The notes: a model not told the origin generated them from the sequence alone. A DNA stretch of 64,000 nt from Roseburia sp. (GCA_023662875.1 JAMPIG010000004.1:20485-84484); one strand, 5' to 3'; positions 17,175-26,430 are shown, numbered from the stretch's first letter. Numbers and translations are program-made.

Positions 17175-18065
17175 ATGCTGGGAGCGAAGGTAGAGACCCT
17201 GCTGGCAGCGGTCAAATATCAGAATTTCACCCGTGCGGCCGAGGCGCTGGCTATGACGCAGCCCGCCGTCAGCCACCACATCAAGCAGCTGGAGAAGGAG
17301 GTCGGCGCGCCGCTCTTTGTGCGCAGCAAGTCGGGACTGCGTTTGACGCCTCAGGGAGAGATCGTGGTCAAGTACGCCAGACGTCTGACGGCCCTGAACG
17401 CAAAAATGCACTGGGAGCTGCAGAATACCGGAAAAAACCTCTCCGTCCTGCGCGTGGGGATCACCCATACCTCGGAGAGCAACCTGACGGCGGCCTCCCT
17501 GGCAAAGTGCAGCAGCCTTCACGCCGGGTTAAAGATTATACTTTTTACTGATACCATAAATAATCTTTATGATATGCTGGGAAATTACGAGATCGACCTG
17601 GCCATCATCGACGGCACTTCCGTCAATCCGCACTTTTCCTCCATGATGCTGGATACGGACTACCTGATGTGCGTCATGTCGAACGGCAACCCTCTGGCCC
17701 GCAGGGGAGTCGTCACTCTGGCCGAACTGAAAAAGCAGAAGATGATCCTGCGGACGCCCTCCTCCGCTACCCGCACCCTTTTTGAATCGACGCTGGAGAG
17801 CAACAACGAGTCCATCTCCAGCTTCGACGTGACCCTGGAGGTTGACAATATCGCCACGATAAAGGATTTAATCCGCAAAAATCTCGGCGTCTCCATCCTG
17901 CCCCGGAGCGCCTGTATGGACGAATTGAAAAAGGGAAAGCTTACCGCTCTCCCTATTGAAAACCTCAGTATGGTTCGTGAGACGAAGATCATTTATAATA
18001 AGGACTTTACCCACATGGATATCCTGAATGAGATCATCAAGATTTATGGGGCGACGGAGGCCTGA
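17175..18065 (+). CDS. LysR-family transcriptional regulator
   Basis: 296 residues. The N-terminal winged HTH (NFTRAAEALAMTQPAVSHHIKQLEKEVGAPLFVRSKSGLRLT) is textbook LysR. The effector-binding domain (about 90-290) has the usual two alpha/beta lobes. GGAGGT (17164-17169) precedes ATG 17175. Its divergent arrangement with the antiporter-mgtC operon suggests that it regulates that operon and itself. The effector is unknown, though an ionic stress signal would fit the targets. Confidence 0.93.
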   Translation: MLGAKVETLLAAVKYQNFTRAAEALAMTQPAVSHHIKQLEKEVGAPLFVRSKSGLRLTPQGEIVVKYARRLTALNAKMHWELQNTGKNLSVLRVGITHTSESNLTAASLAKCSSLHAGLKIILFTDTINNLYDMLGNYEIDLAIIDGTSVNPHFSSMMLDTDYLMCVMSNGNPLARRGVVTLAELKKQKMILRTPSSATRTLFESTLESNNESISSFDVTLEVDNIATIKDLIRKNLGVSILPRSACMDELKKGKLTALPIENLSMVRETKIIYNKDFTHMDILNEIIKIYGATEA

Positions 18066-18143
18066 TGCGGAATGCTTCGCCGTCCCTCAGGGCATACCGC
18101 CAGGGAAATCTCCTTCGCCGCGCCAAGACGCCCCCGAAAAAAT

Positions 18144-19010
18144 TCACTCCCCTGTCCTTCTCCGGTGCATAAACACATAATAATTATCTTCCCGCTCCAG
18201 CCTGGCGGCCACCCGTTCCGCCAGCTCCGAGGCCTTCCGGCTGCCGTCCTCCCGCAGCTCATGCTCCAGTCCCTCGATGATCCTGGGCAGATAGCGGGTC
18301 GAGTCTCCCCGCCGGATCAGCTCCCGGACAACGTCCAACAGCAGTCCGTAAGAAATTTTCTCCGGCACAATATCCGTAATCAGGGCCGGATACTCCGCCC
18401 GCAGATTGTCCGTCATCTGCTTCAGGATATCCGCGTTCAGGATCTCGTCATACCGGCTCCGGACGATCTCCCCCAGTTTCCCAATGATATAATCCGGGTT
18501 TTCCGGCAGCTCCTTAAGAGTCTCATGATACAGCACGTTGTCGTAGGCTACGATCATAAACTCCTTCGGATTCAGCAGCATTTGATCCATAATCCGCAAA
18601 ACCGGCATCAGGATTCCTTCCGCCGCCAGCTCCCGCCGCTTTCCCCCTACCTTTTCGACAAAGCCGCCGTCCCGAAACAGGGGAACCAGCTCCAGACCGA
18701 TCAGCAGTTGCAGGGGATTCAGGCTCCCCCGCAGGAATTTTAAAATCTCGCCCTGCGCCTTCTGGTCGCCGTCCTCCGTAATCCCTCCTCCGGCGATTCC
18801 CAGCAGGTAATCCGCGCCGGTTCCAAGCTGCCCGCAGATTTCCGCCAGCATCCCCAGGTCGGGGAAGCTGCTCCCCCTCTCCCACTTGCTGAGAGCCTGG
18901 GGCGTTACGCCAAGCCTGCCCGCCAGCTCCTCCTGCGTAAGGCCGTGGCGCCGCCTGCTCTCCGCCAGCCTTCCCCCGAATAAATCTCTTTCCACTTCCG
19001 TACCGCTCAT
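18144..19010 (-). CDS. XRE-family regulator with C-terminal helical domain
   Basis: 288 residues. The N-terminal Cro/C1 HTH (RLAESRRRHGLTQEELAGRLGVTPQALSKWERGSSFPDLGMLAEI) is followed by a helical C-terminus without recognisable family motifs that may bind a ligand or partner. The gene stands alone. Its stop faces the LysR gene, and its start is near the border of the AT-rich island. Targets unknown. Confidence 0.88.
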   Translation of the reverse strand: MSGTEVERDLFGGRLAESRRRHGLTQEELAGRLGVTPQALSKWERGSSFPDLGMLAEICGQLGTGADYLLGIAGGGITEDGDQKAQGEILKFLRGSLNPLQLLIGLELVPLFRDGGFVEKVGGKRRELAAEGILMPVLRIMDQMLLNPKEFMIVAYDNVLYHETLKELPENPDYIIGKLGEIVRSRYDEILNADILKQMTDNLRAEYPALITDIVPEKISYGLLLDVVRELIRRGDSTRYLPRIIEGLEHELREDGSRKASELAERVAARLEREDNYYVFMHRRRTGE

Positions 19011-19239
19011 TCCCTTACCGTCCTTTCCTGTCGCTCCTCCGCCGACAGCTTCCCGCTCCGACCGCCCTCAGGGGCGTCTTTCAGGAAGGGAATCCGGCGT
19101 TTCCGGCGACACATCTTGATTTCTATCTAAGATTATAACCGGAACGGACAGGAATTGTAAAACAACACTTTGTTTATGGACGCTCAACGGGAACTCTTCC
19201 GCTGCGATTTTCCGCCTGCATAAATACTGCTATACCCGT

Positions 19240-20139
19240 TCAAATAAATCCTTTCTTTTTCAGGTAACAATAGGAATCATCGGCGCTGTTGATCCTGTGC
19301 TCCACAACCTTATCGATATGTCGGTCTATACATTTTTCTACCGCTTTAAATATTGTATTGGTTGTAAATCCAACCGCCATTCCGGCAGCTATCCCGATCG
19401 GTTTAGCCGCCGGAGCTAATGGCGGAACCATCGCTACGGCCATTGTTACAGACACATCTACCGCTCCGGCAAGTGCGGCGGATGCCGCTGATTTCCCCGT
19501 GTCGTATACGACGCCCGTCACAGCCTCATCCGCATCCTGCCTCTTTTTCAACACGTCATTCCCGTTCTTAACAATGCTGAACGTCCCTCCGACGATTGCT
19601 CCGCCCTTCGCCGCATCGCCTGCATAATGACCAACCGCGCCGAGATGCTTAAACGGATTGGCTCCATTCGCTTGACAAGCAATCAATTCCGTTGTCTTTG
19701 AGGAAATTCCGCTATTTTGAACTCGCGTCTCCGTTTTGGCCTTCCCTCTTTCCAACGAGCGGTTGACAGCTTCAGCTGTCTCCGTTGTACCTACAACATT
19801 TGTCCTGGAGTACTGGCCTTCTTTAATTCTTTTAACCGTATCCTGCACTCCGGAACCGCTTGGCGTATCCTTGCACTGAAATCTTTTTACTATGCATCCG
19901 TTCTGTTTTACTACAATGTCGTCTCGAACAGCAATCGGAGACTTCGTCAAATATGCCCTTCTTCCTGCTGCAATATTTCTCACGTCCGCATTAAAACGGT
20001 CTTTATAGCATATCTCCAAGACATGACCCTTCAGATTTTTACAATGCCCGGCTCTCTGAAGTGCCCTCTGCGCCACTGACCATTGATATGTACCGTTTGT
20101 CATTCCTACTCCGCATACTGCCTTGTTTGCGCTACTCAT
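19240..20139 (-). CDS. Possible PD-(D/E)XK-like nuclease with glycine-rich hydrophobic C-terminus
   Basis: 299 residues, no confident family. Residues about 38-95 (GHVLEICYKDRFN... then DDIVVKQNGCIVKRFQCKDT) have a Glu, a hydrophobic strand starting with Asp, and Q-x-K, which resembles the core of PD-(D/E)XK nucleases. The C-terminal half has two Gly/Ala-rich hydrophobic stretches (GGAIVGGTFSIV; a longer one around PIGIAAGMAVGFTTN), like membrane-inserting or glycine-zipper regions. A nuclease head joined to a hydrophobic tail recalls toxin or effector proteins (inference). GGGAGGT lies 4 nt before the ATG. Last gene of a three-gene unit. Confidence 0.6.
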   Translation of the reverse strand: MSSANKAVCGVGMTNGTYQWSVAQRALQRAGHCKNLKGHVLEICYKDRFNADVRNIAAGRRAYLTKSPIAVRDDIVVKQNGCIVKRFQCKDTPSGSGVQDTVKRIKEGQYSRTNVVGTTETAEAVNRSLERGKAKTETRVQNSGISSKTTELIACQANGANPFKHLGAVGHYAGDAAKGGAIVGGTFSIVKNGNDVLKKRQDADEAVTGVVYDTGKSAASAALAGAVDVSVTMAVAMVPPLAPAAKPIGIAAGMAVGFTTNTIFKAVEKCIDRHIDKVVEHRINSADDSYCYLKKKGFI

Positions 20140-20149
20140 AATTACCTCC

Positions 20150-20407
20150 CTACCTCGCCAATTTTTTTAATTTTTCTATTCTTCTCCTCGTCCCGATTGA
20201 GATACCTTTATTTCCCAAAATTCTTCCTTCCCTGCGCCTTCCTATTAAATTTTGGTAAGATCTCAACAGTTCCCGGCATTCCCTGCGGTACAAACGCTTC
20301 TTAACAGGATGAAAACCGGAAGGCTTACCTGAAAGAAGCTTCTTTGCCCTCTTATTAAGAATTTTCGTCGGAAATAATTCAGCTGCTGTCTTGTCAAAAA
20401 TATTCAT
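20150..20407 (-). CDS. Small, highly basic protein of unknown function
   Basis: 85 residues with about one third Lys/Arg (RRRREGRILGN and GTRRRIEKLKKLAR at the end). No known family. It could bind nucleic acid or act as partner of the next gene product. AGGGAGGT is well placed (6 nt). Its ATG overlaps the stop codon of the DUF1232 gene by one base (TAATG), and only 10 bp separate it from the nuclease-like gene, so the three are co-translated. Confidence 0.7.
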   Translation of the reverse strand: MNIFDKTAAELFPTKILNKRAKKLLSGKPSGFHPVKKRLYRRECRELLRSYQNLIGRRREGRILGNKGISIGTRRRIEKLKKLAR

Positions 20408-20946
20408 TATGCTACCTCCCTTTTCATGTAAACCAACTTATTATCAGCTTCTTCATCTTCCATCTGGAAATTGCGTTCCGAAGCCACAACGTTCATTGCC
20501 TTCTGATATTCAGCAATATTTTTCTCATACAGGTAATTCTTATATTGTGTCAGTTCATTCTCCAAACCAGCGGCAGCAATACCCAAAACCCGGATATCAT
20601 CCAGCATTCCCACGAAAGGAATCGCATCCGGAATCATGTCAACAGGAAGAACTAAATACGTCAGTGCAATCAGAATGGCGCTTTTAGTTGCCATTGAAAT
20701 ATGGTATTCCTTTTTACAGGAGTCAGCCAACATGCCGCAGAAGAGATTAATCTCAACCGCAATCTTTCCCAATACAGGGATCCGTGCTATCTTGTCTACA
20801 AGCTTACAGCAATTACGCGTAAAATCATTTAGCCCGGCCTCATCCATAGTGGTCTGCACAACTTCTTCCTCAACCATCCTGTTACACAAAATCCAGATTT
20901 CCTCGTCCGATTTGCCTCTGAGAATGTCTTCATAATTTGTTTTCAT
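20407..20946 (-). CDS. DUF1232 (YkvA-like) membrane protein
   Basis: 179 residues. The central hydrophobic motif ILIALTYLVLPVDMIPDAIPFVGMLDD is diagnostic of DUF1232/YkvA. The N-terminal 90 residues and the charged C-terminus are extra. DUF1232 proteins are small membrane proteins of unknown function and turn up in several conflict-system contexts. The start was placed at ATG 20946 with AAAGGAG about 10 nt upstream. The frame continues upstream without a better site. First gene of a three-gene unit inside the AT-rich island. Confidence 0.8.
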   Translation of the reverse strand: MKTNYEDILRGKSDEEIWILCNRMVEEEVVQTTMDEAGLNDFTRNCCKLVDKIARIPVLGKIAVEINLFCGMLADSCKKEYHISMATKSAILIALTYLVLPVDMIPDAIPFVGMLDDIRVLGIAAAGLENELTQYKNYLYEKNIAEYQKAMNVVASERNFQMEDEEADNKLVYMKREVA

Positions 20947-21048
20947 AGCTTTTACGCTCCTTTCTTTTTTGGTACTTTGAAGTATGCAATGCAGCCTCCG
21001 CTGTACCGAAATGTAAATTTGAGTTACCTGTTTCCTGGTTACAGGCAT

Positions 21049-21057
21049 ATTATAACA
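21049..21057 (-). promoter_or_regulatory. Extended -10 promoter of the DUF1232 unit
   Basis: On the minus strand TG-T-TATAAT (TATAAT = 21054-21049), about 100 nt before the DUF1232 start and downstream of the terminator at 21107-21150. The three-gene unit therefore seems to be transcribed independently of the STAND gene. Confidence 0.5.
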
Positions 21058-21106
21058 GCTCCCATCTTGCCAGTTGTAAAAATGCTTTTCATCCCGTCAG
21101 AGCCGC

Positions 21107-21150
21107 AAAAAAAACAGGTGAACAACACTCTGCTGTCCAACCTGTTTTTA
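21107..21150 (-). terminator. Terminator after the STAND kinase gene
   Basis: AAAAACAGGT (21110-21119) pairs with ACCTGTTTTT (21140-21149). Read on the minus strand, the hairpin ends in a run of T residues (21110-21107 region), 40 bp after the STAND stop codon. Confidence 0.75.
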
Positions 21151-21189
21151 AAAAAGAATACGATTGACACTGATTCATACAACCGCTTA

Positions 21190-24100
21190 TTACTCGGAGT
21201 ATTTTCGCATCTCATCCTCCATGCCCTGTTTGAAGCTTTGCATACAAGCTTCTTTGATTTGGCCAAGCGCCATTAAAAAATATTGCTTTGACAGCCTTAA
21301 ATTTTTCCGGCGCAAACTAATGGAAGCAAACCTGCGATATGCAGTTATACGCGCACCGTCATTTTTCTCCAGATATTCCAGTGACTGGCGGAGCATTTCC
21401 TCTGCTTCCTCCAGCTTCCCTCTGTTTTTGTATAATAGACCCATGTTGCACAATAGACCCACCAGTTCCCCCAGATCCCTTTCATCTTCCTCTATTTGCA
21501 GGCACAGATTCAGAGATTTTATTCCATATTCCTCAGCCAGTCCCCGGCTTTTCTTATCCAATAAGTAAAACCGACTGGCCAAGAAATAAATACCTATCAA
21601 CAGAAAAATTTTTCCATCCCTATAATTCTGTTCCGCATAATCTATCAAAAGTTTTAATCCTTGCTCTGCCTCTCTAAATACCCCTTTATCCAACTTAACA
21701 AAAGGAATGCTATAATATCGAATCACCAGCCGCAATAATCTAACCAGCCGCAATAAACTAAACATGAAACCCGCATCCTCATCGCAGTCCCCCAAACACC
21801 CCAAAGCCTTCTCATAATATTTGCGCGCCTTGCGGAAATTGTATATCCCCTGATAGTAGCTGCCCATATTCGTATATAAATCACATAATGTTTCCTGGTC
21901 ACGGCAATAATCGATCGCCTGTCTGTAATAATGACTTGCCTTGAGTGGATTCACTCTGCCCAGCCCTATCAGGCTTTCTACAAGAGTCTCATCATTTTTT
22001 ACCTTTTCGCATATGGCACAAGCCTTTTTAAAATATATTTCGGCTTCTTTGGGATCCGTCATACTGAGCAGATTACCAAGTTCACAATAAATCTCAGATA
22101 CACCGGTACTCTCTTCACCGGACTCCTGTCGATAAATAGTAAGCGCTTTTTCCAATGCTTTTTTATAAGTGCCGGATTTTCCCGCCGCTTGCAGCACGTA
22201 AGATACTTCCTTCAAATAATTTGCAGCATCGATCGATTTGTAGTCTCCATCTGTTAATTCTTTTACAATATCAGATAAATTTCTGAATACCTCGTTCTCA
22301 TACTCTTTATCATAGTCATCACCGTTATATTCCTTAAGGCTGTTCCCAAGAAGCGGCTCCATCCACGCTGTATCGGATCCCGCCGCGCTTCTCACCACCG
22401 CCGCGACAACAGGATGTACTGCAATGCGGTCTGTTTCGGCGTCAAGCTTTATCCACCCCTTTTCCACCAATTCATTCACGTCATCACAGGTTTCCAGGCC
22501 GCACCATTTTGCAAAACGCTTCGTATGAATTCCCGAGGAAAGCAGAATCGAAAGGTTTTTAAGTATATACAACTCCCGATCCGTTACATTGGACATATCA
22601 AATATGCTTTTAATAAGTTCATATACACTGTTTTTCCGTATTACATTATCTTTATTTAATGCGATTCTTTCCTTCCCGATGCCCGAAAATCCGTGACTGC
22701 GTAGTTTAGCCAGCATTATATCCGGACGGATTCTGCCTGCCTTCATTAATTTTGCCAGAAGCTCCACCGTCAGCGTGTGCCTGCCTGCCCATTCAATTAT
22801 TTTATCAATATCCTCCCATTCCTTCTCACTGACGGATGTACCGTAATAAGAACAAAAGATTTTATGAATATCGGAAATATCCGAAAGACCGTCCAGCTTC
22901 ATGGCATTTAAACCGTAGACAGAACCGTCCGCCTGGGATGTAATAACAACCTTACACCCCACAGACAGTAACTCGGCAAGTCCGGCATCCTCAAAATCCG
23001 TTAAATTGTCAAGAATAATCAAGGTATCCTTATTCCCCGCATCCACGAGGGATTTAAACTTTCTCATCTTTCTCTTGTAATATGCGGGGAATTCCTCTTT
23101 ATCCAGTCTGTGAAAATGATATATGTGAAAAATTTCATCGTCGACAAAAACGCATCTGATATCATCCACATAGGGAGCAAAAATAACACTCTCATACTCC
23201 TGCTTATATTTCACTGCGTATTGTTTCATCAATTCGCTCTTCCCGATACCGTCGATTCCATATAGACATAATGCCGGGGTTGAATGTAGTCTTTCATGGA
23301 TTTCTTCCAGCTCCGTCTCGCGGCCGACAAAACAACTATTCGGGTTTGGTATATAGCTTAAGATATATTTTCTTCGAGGATCCGCCAGTTTTAACAGCTC
23401 TTCTATAAATTCCTTCAATTCCTCAGAGGAGGAAAACCGTCTTTTGATATTGACCGCCAGGGTCTTATGGAAAAACTCGGTCAGCTTTTCAAATATGGCA
23501 GGATTCAGATTTTCAACAATACGCTGATCCGCCTCATCAAAATTCCACTCGCAAGAATGTTCCCTGTCCGAAGAAGTGATATCTCTGTGAAATAAATAAT
23601 CAAATACGATGGCCCCGACGGCATAAAAATCCGTTGCGGGGCACAGCGATTTCCTCTCTCCGTGTTTTTGTTCCGGAGCAGCCCACTTAGGGGAGTACGA
23701 TACTATATCTCCTCCCTCCTCCAGCTCTGTCCTTTTAACAATACTGTCAAAATCAAACAGCATGATATGTTCGTCCGTCTCCGGTATCCGAAACAGATTG
23801 GCGGGCTTAATGTCTAAGTGCAATATTCCCTTTTCATGGTATATTCCCAATACCTTTGTGAGCGACAATACTATCTTCAGCAGCTCCTCCAACGATTCCG
23901 CGGGCCTTTTGTCAAAGCTTTCCCCCGTCATATCTGTTGTAACAATATACTCCGTTCCATAACCGTAACAATACGCCTCGGCGGGTACGATAGAATTAGT
24001 CAGGCGGGCGTCCCGCCTTAATTCCTGCTGTAAATCATAGCTTCTGCGGAATCGCGTTAAACCCTTGTTAAATTCTTCCACATTCTCCTCCGGAACCACG

Positions 24101-24303
24101 TCAAGCTTTTCATTTCTGACGCATACGGGCAGTACCGGGAAGTATTCCTTTATCCTTAGCTTCCGTTTATCTTCTTTTACAGCGTCATAAACAATACAGC
24201 TGGCGCCGTTACCGCATACGCCTGCAATCGTACAGGTTATTTTTTCCTCTCTGCCGCTGTCCGTCAAAATAACGGTTTGACCGGTCTTAAATGGTGTCTG
24301 CAT
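21190..24303 (-). CDS. STAND protein: Ser/Thr kinase - NB-ARC ATPase - TPR
   Basis: 1037 residues. The N-terminal eukaryote-like kinase (about 20-305) has G-loop GNGASCIVYD, lysine K52, catalytic HLDIKPAN (162-169), DFD in place of DFG (184-186) and APEQ (209-212). The NB-ARC/STAND ATPase (about 322-600) has Walker A GIDGIGKS (349-356), Walker B LIILDN (428-433) and VVITSQ. A winged-helix-like linker and about eight TPR-like repeats (about 690-1030) follow. In this class the TPR part senses a trigger, the ATPase oligomerises and the N-terminal domain is the effector. A kinase in that place is unusual. The ribosome site AGGGGGT fits ATG 24303. It follows an HTH protein gene in an AT-rich island. 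Role in phage defence or signalling is inferred. Confidence 0.85.
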   Translation of the reverse strand: MQTPFKTGQTVILTDSGREEKITCTIAGVCGNGASCIVYDAVKEDKRKLRIKEYFPVLPVCVRNEKLDVVPEENVEEFNKGLTRFRRSYDLQQELRRDARLTNSIVPAEAYCYGYGTEYIVTTDMTGESFDKRPAESLEELLKIVLSLTKVLGIYHEKGILHLDIKPANLFRIPETDEHIMLFDFDSIVKRTELEEGGDIVSYSPKWAAPEQKHGERKSLCPATDFYAVGAIVFDYLFHRDITSSDREHSCEWNFDEADQRIVENLNPAIFEKLTEFFHKTLAVNIKRRFSSSEELKEFIEELLKLADPRRKYILSYIPNPNSCFVGRETELEEIHERLHSTPALCLYGIDGIGKSELMKQYAVKYKQEYESVIFAPYVDDIRCVFVDDEIFHIYHFHRLDKEEFPAYYKRKMRKFKSLVDAGNKDTLIILDNLTDFEDAGLAELLSVGCKVVITSQADGSVYGLNAMKLDGLSDISDIHKIFCSYYGTSVSEKEWEDIDKIIEWAGRHTLTVELLAKLMKAGRIRPDIMLAKLRSHGFSGIGKERIALNKDNVIRKNSVYELIKSIFDMSNVTDRELYILKNLSILLSSGIHTKRFAKWCGLETCDDVNELVEKGWIKLDAETDRIAVHPVVAAVVRSAAGSDTAWMEPLLGNSLKEYNGDDYDKEYENEVFRNLSDIVKELTDGDYKSIDAANYLKEVSYVLQAAGKSGTYKKALEKALTIYRQESGEESTGVSEIYCELGNLLSMTDPKEAEIYFKKACAICEKVKNDETLVESLIGLGRVNPLKASHYYRQAIDYCRDQETLCDLYTNMGSYYQGIYNFRKARKYYEKALGCLGDCDEDAGFMFSLLRLVRLLRLVIRYYSIPFVKLDKGVFREAEQGLKLLIDYAEQNYRDGKIFLLIGIYFLASRFYLLDKKSRGLAEEYGIKSLNLCLQIEEDERDLGELVGLLCNMGLLYKNRGKLEEAEEMLRQSLEYLEKNDGARITAYRRFASISLRRKNLRLSKQYFLMALGQIKEACMQSFKQGMEDEMRKYSE

Positions 24304-24402
24304 AAACTACCCCCTCATTATTACTGGCATTTTTAAAAAACCGCTCTTATACCGACAATAATAACATAGATAGACTCCGCATCTGTAAAAATGCTTTTTC
24401 TT

Positions 24403-25590
24403 CTAAGCTTCATCCTCCGAAGAAAGCATATCGTCTATAATATCCCTTAATTCATCCAACGGCTGGTATAAATCCACATCACAATTCTCGTCATGGCTGC
24501 ATGCCGCGCAATGCAGGAAAATCCAGTCATATGGATTTCTGGGATATAACAATGCGTATCCGCACTCATCCAGCATATCATCCGTTTCATACCAAAAGTC
24601 TTCAAAATCCTCATCCTTATTAGCCATAATGTTTTCAACCTTCTTAAAAAAACAGTAAAATTTTAATAAAATTAATGCCTTTCTAATTGCATCATAGGTG
24701 GACTTTTTATCTCCATTTTGTATATTAGACATGGTCTGCTTATTCGGGAAATTATTTTGAACCGCTTTTACAAAACCAGCCCCCTTATTTAAAGTGATTT
24801 TACGCCCAGCCTCATCTGTTTGCTCTCTAGCTTTATAGATATCGCTTAATACCGCACCAGTGGAAGTCTCTTTTAGCAACTTCTTCGCTTCATTTAACAG
24901 CTCTTCATACTTTTTCATAGCTGTTCTATTACCAATAAGAATACCTTCATTGCCCTCCGCATAAAAATTACCGCTGTTTATTTCCACAAAAGCTAAAAAG
25001 TCATGCTCACTTTTTATTCTTAAGATCATATCATTTAGAGTTACCGTACGCGTAATAATCTTATCGCTCTTCAGCTCCTCCTCTTTCTTTGCTTTTAAGA
25101 TATCTTTCGCACGCCCGTTCAGTTCTTCCGCTTTTTCATAAGGCAAACGATGATTCATACAGAACAGGTAGACCGCCTCGCTGACATTTCTGCCGTCATA
25201 CGGACGGTTTAAATACACTTTTGAGAAAAACTCCGCTGTTTCTTCAACAGTAAAGTCAAGAGCGAAGCATAATTTGAACATAATATCACGGCTTGTTTCA
25301 TTGCCCTGCGGATTTGACCTGCCCGACAGCCAATTTCGGATAGTCGCCATGGGCAGCTTTATTCCTCTTTCCTTACCGCACTTATCAATAAACCTGCTCA
25401 GCTCATCCTCCGGAATGCTTCCGTATTTACGGTTTATAAAATTCTTAAGACCTTCAGGAAATGTTATATAATTTTCCGGCGTCCGTATATACGCATTTCT
25501 GTCCTCAACATTTCTGTCGTCAAAATCAAAAAAGGCATCTATTGACATCGTTGTTAATTCACCCCATTTATTTTCTGTTTCGTATCCCAT
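24403..25590 (-). CDS. HTH-domain partner of the STAND kinase
   Basis: 395 residues. Residues about 50-115 look like a lambda-repressor type HTH (LSRFIDKCGKERGIKLPMATIRNWLSG, with DIMFKLCFALDFTVEETAEFF after it). The remaining 280 residues are helical and acidic at the end, with no family recognised. Start ATG 25590 is preceded by GGGAGGG at 7 nt. An upstream in-frame ATG at 25617 has no site. It lies 99 bp upstream of the STAND gene with one promoter ahead of both, so it may be regulator or adaptor of that system. Confidence 0.7.
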   Translation of the reverse strand: MGYETENKWGELTTMSIDAFFDFDDRNVEDRNAYIRTPENYITFPEGLKNFINRKYGSIPEDELSRFIDKCGKERGIKLPMATIRNWLSGRSNPQGNETSRDIMFKLCFALDFTVEETAEFFSKVYLNRPYDGRNVSEAVYLFCMNHRLPYEKAEELNGRAKDILKAKKEEELKSDKIITRTVTLNDMILRIKSEHDFLAFVEINSGNFYAEGNEGILIGNRTAMKKYEELLNEAKKLLKETSTGAVLSDIYKAREQTDEAGRKITLNKGAGFVKAVQNNFPNKQTMSNIQNGDKKSTYDAIRKALILLKFYCFFKKVENIMANKDEDFEDFWYETDDMLDECGYALLYPRNPYDWIFLHCAACSHDENCDVDLYQPLDELRDIIDDMLSSEDEA

Positions 25591-25619
25591 ATATGCTCCC
25601 TCCCCTGATTCTTTCAACC

Positions 25620-25677
25620 ATTATACACTTTTTAAAACCACATTTACAACCTGTTATTTCGTGTTACACATCCTGTT
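25620..25677 (-). promoter_or_regulatory. Promoter and operator-like repeats of the HTH-STAND operon
   Basis: Minus-strand TATAAT (25625-25620) and TTGTAA (25649-25644) are 18 bp apart. A related 15-bp motif, AACAGG(T/A)TGT on the minus strand, occurs at 25655-25641 and 25677-25663. The copies lie 22 bp (two helical turns) apart and overlap the -35. This is a candidate site for the HTH protein. Confidence 0.55.
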
Positions 25678-25864
25678 TTTATGTCCTCATGCGCCATAAC
25701 CTTTACAGCTACGCGCACCGCTCTGATTTGACTGTAACGCCTGACATTCTTCCGCTTCCTTTGGATTATGCTCCTGACCGCAGGCTGCCTGCAAACAAGC
25801 GATCTTTGATCAACCTCCGGTAACGGAAAAGGAGCTGGAAAAGGCTGTTTATAAACAATGTTGA

Positions 25865-25906
25865 CAAAAAAACAATAGAATTCACGCTTCGCGAGAATTC
25901 TATTGT
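25865..25906 (-). terminator. Terminator of the surface operon (AATAGAATTC palindrome)
   Basis: ACAATAGAATTC (25872-25883) pairs perfectly with GAATTCTATTGT (25895-25906), with further C/G pairs in the loop. On the minus strand a T-run follows at once (25871-25865), 24 bp after the sipW stop codon. Confidence 0.8.
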
Positions 25907-25929
25907 CATGACGCATCCACTGTTTTCCT

Positions 25930-26430
25930 TTACTCTTTCCCCCTGTCCCGCAGTCTCCCCGCCAGCAGGTTAAACAGGACGCCGCAGGCCGCGTAACAGA
26001 TAATATAAAGCTTGCCGACGCCGCTGGTATAAATGACCAGCAGTTGGCCGATATAGGGGAGATGATATACCACCCGCCCCACCAGACTTGCGTAGGGAAC
26101 CGTATTGATATCCTCCTGCTCGTTGGCGTCGCCCTTGGTGACGAACTCCCCCTCCACCAGGCGGTTCTGCACCACGCGATGCGTCACCGCGGAGCTGCCG
26201 CTGTAATAAGCGATGATCTCTCCCGCCTGAACCTCCGTCGGCTGCGCGGGCTCCACAAAGACCAGACTCCCCGTCGGTATGGCAGGCTCCATGCTTCCGC
26301 TGACAATATTGTAAATCTGATATCCCATGAGGCGGGGAATCGTAATCGGAAGAAACGCCGCAATTACAGATAACAGAATCAGCGTCCCCAGTATGTTACA
26401 GATCGCCGGAACTATTTTCCCCCGTTTCAT
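25930..26430 (-). CDS. sipW: SipW-type (archaeal/ER-type) signal peptidase I
   Basis: 166 residues. It has an N-terminal membrane helix (about 11-30), catalytic Ser in NIVSGSMEPAIPTGSLVFV (about 42-45), and His instead of Lys as general base (SAVTHRVV). The GDANEQEDINTVPY block and a C-terminal helix complete the family layout. SipW enzymes cleave TasA-like cargo whose hydrophobic segment resembles that of the two genes upstream. ATG overlaps the TGA of the preceding gene. Last gene of the surface operon before a strong terminator. Confidence 0.92.
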   Translation of the reverse strand: MKRGKIVPAICNILGTLILLSVIAAFLPITIPRLMGYQIYNIVSGSMEPAIPTGSLVFVEPAQPTEVQAGEIIAYYSGSSAVTHRVVQNRLVEGEFVTKGDANEQEDINTVPYASLVGRVVYHLPYIGQLLVIYTSGVGKLYIICYAACGVLFNLLAGRLRDRGKE

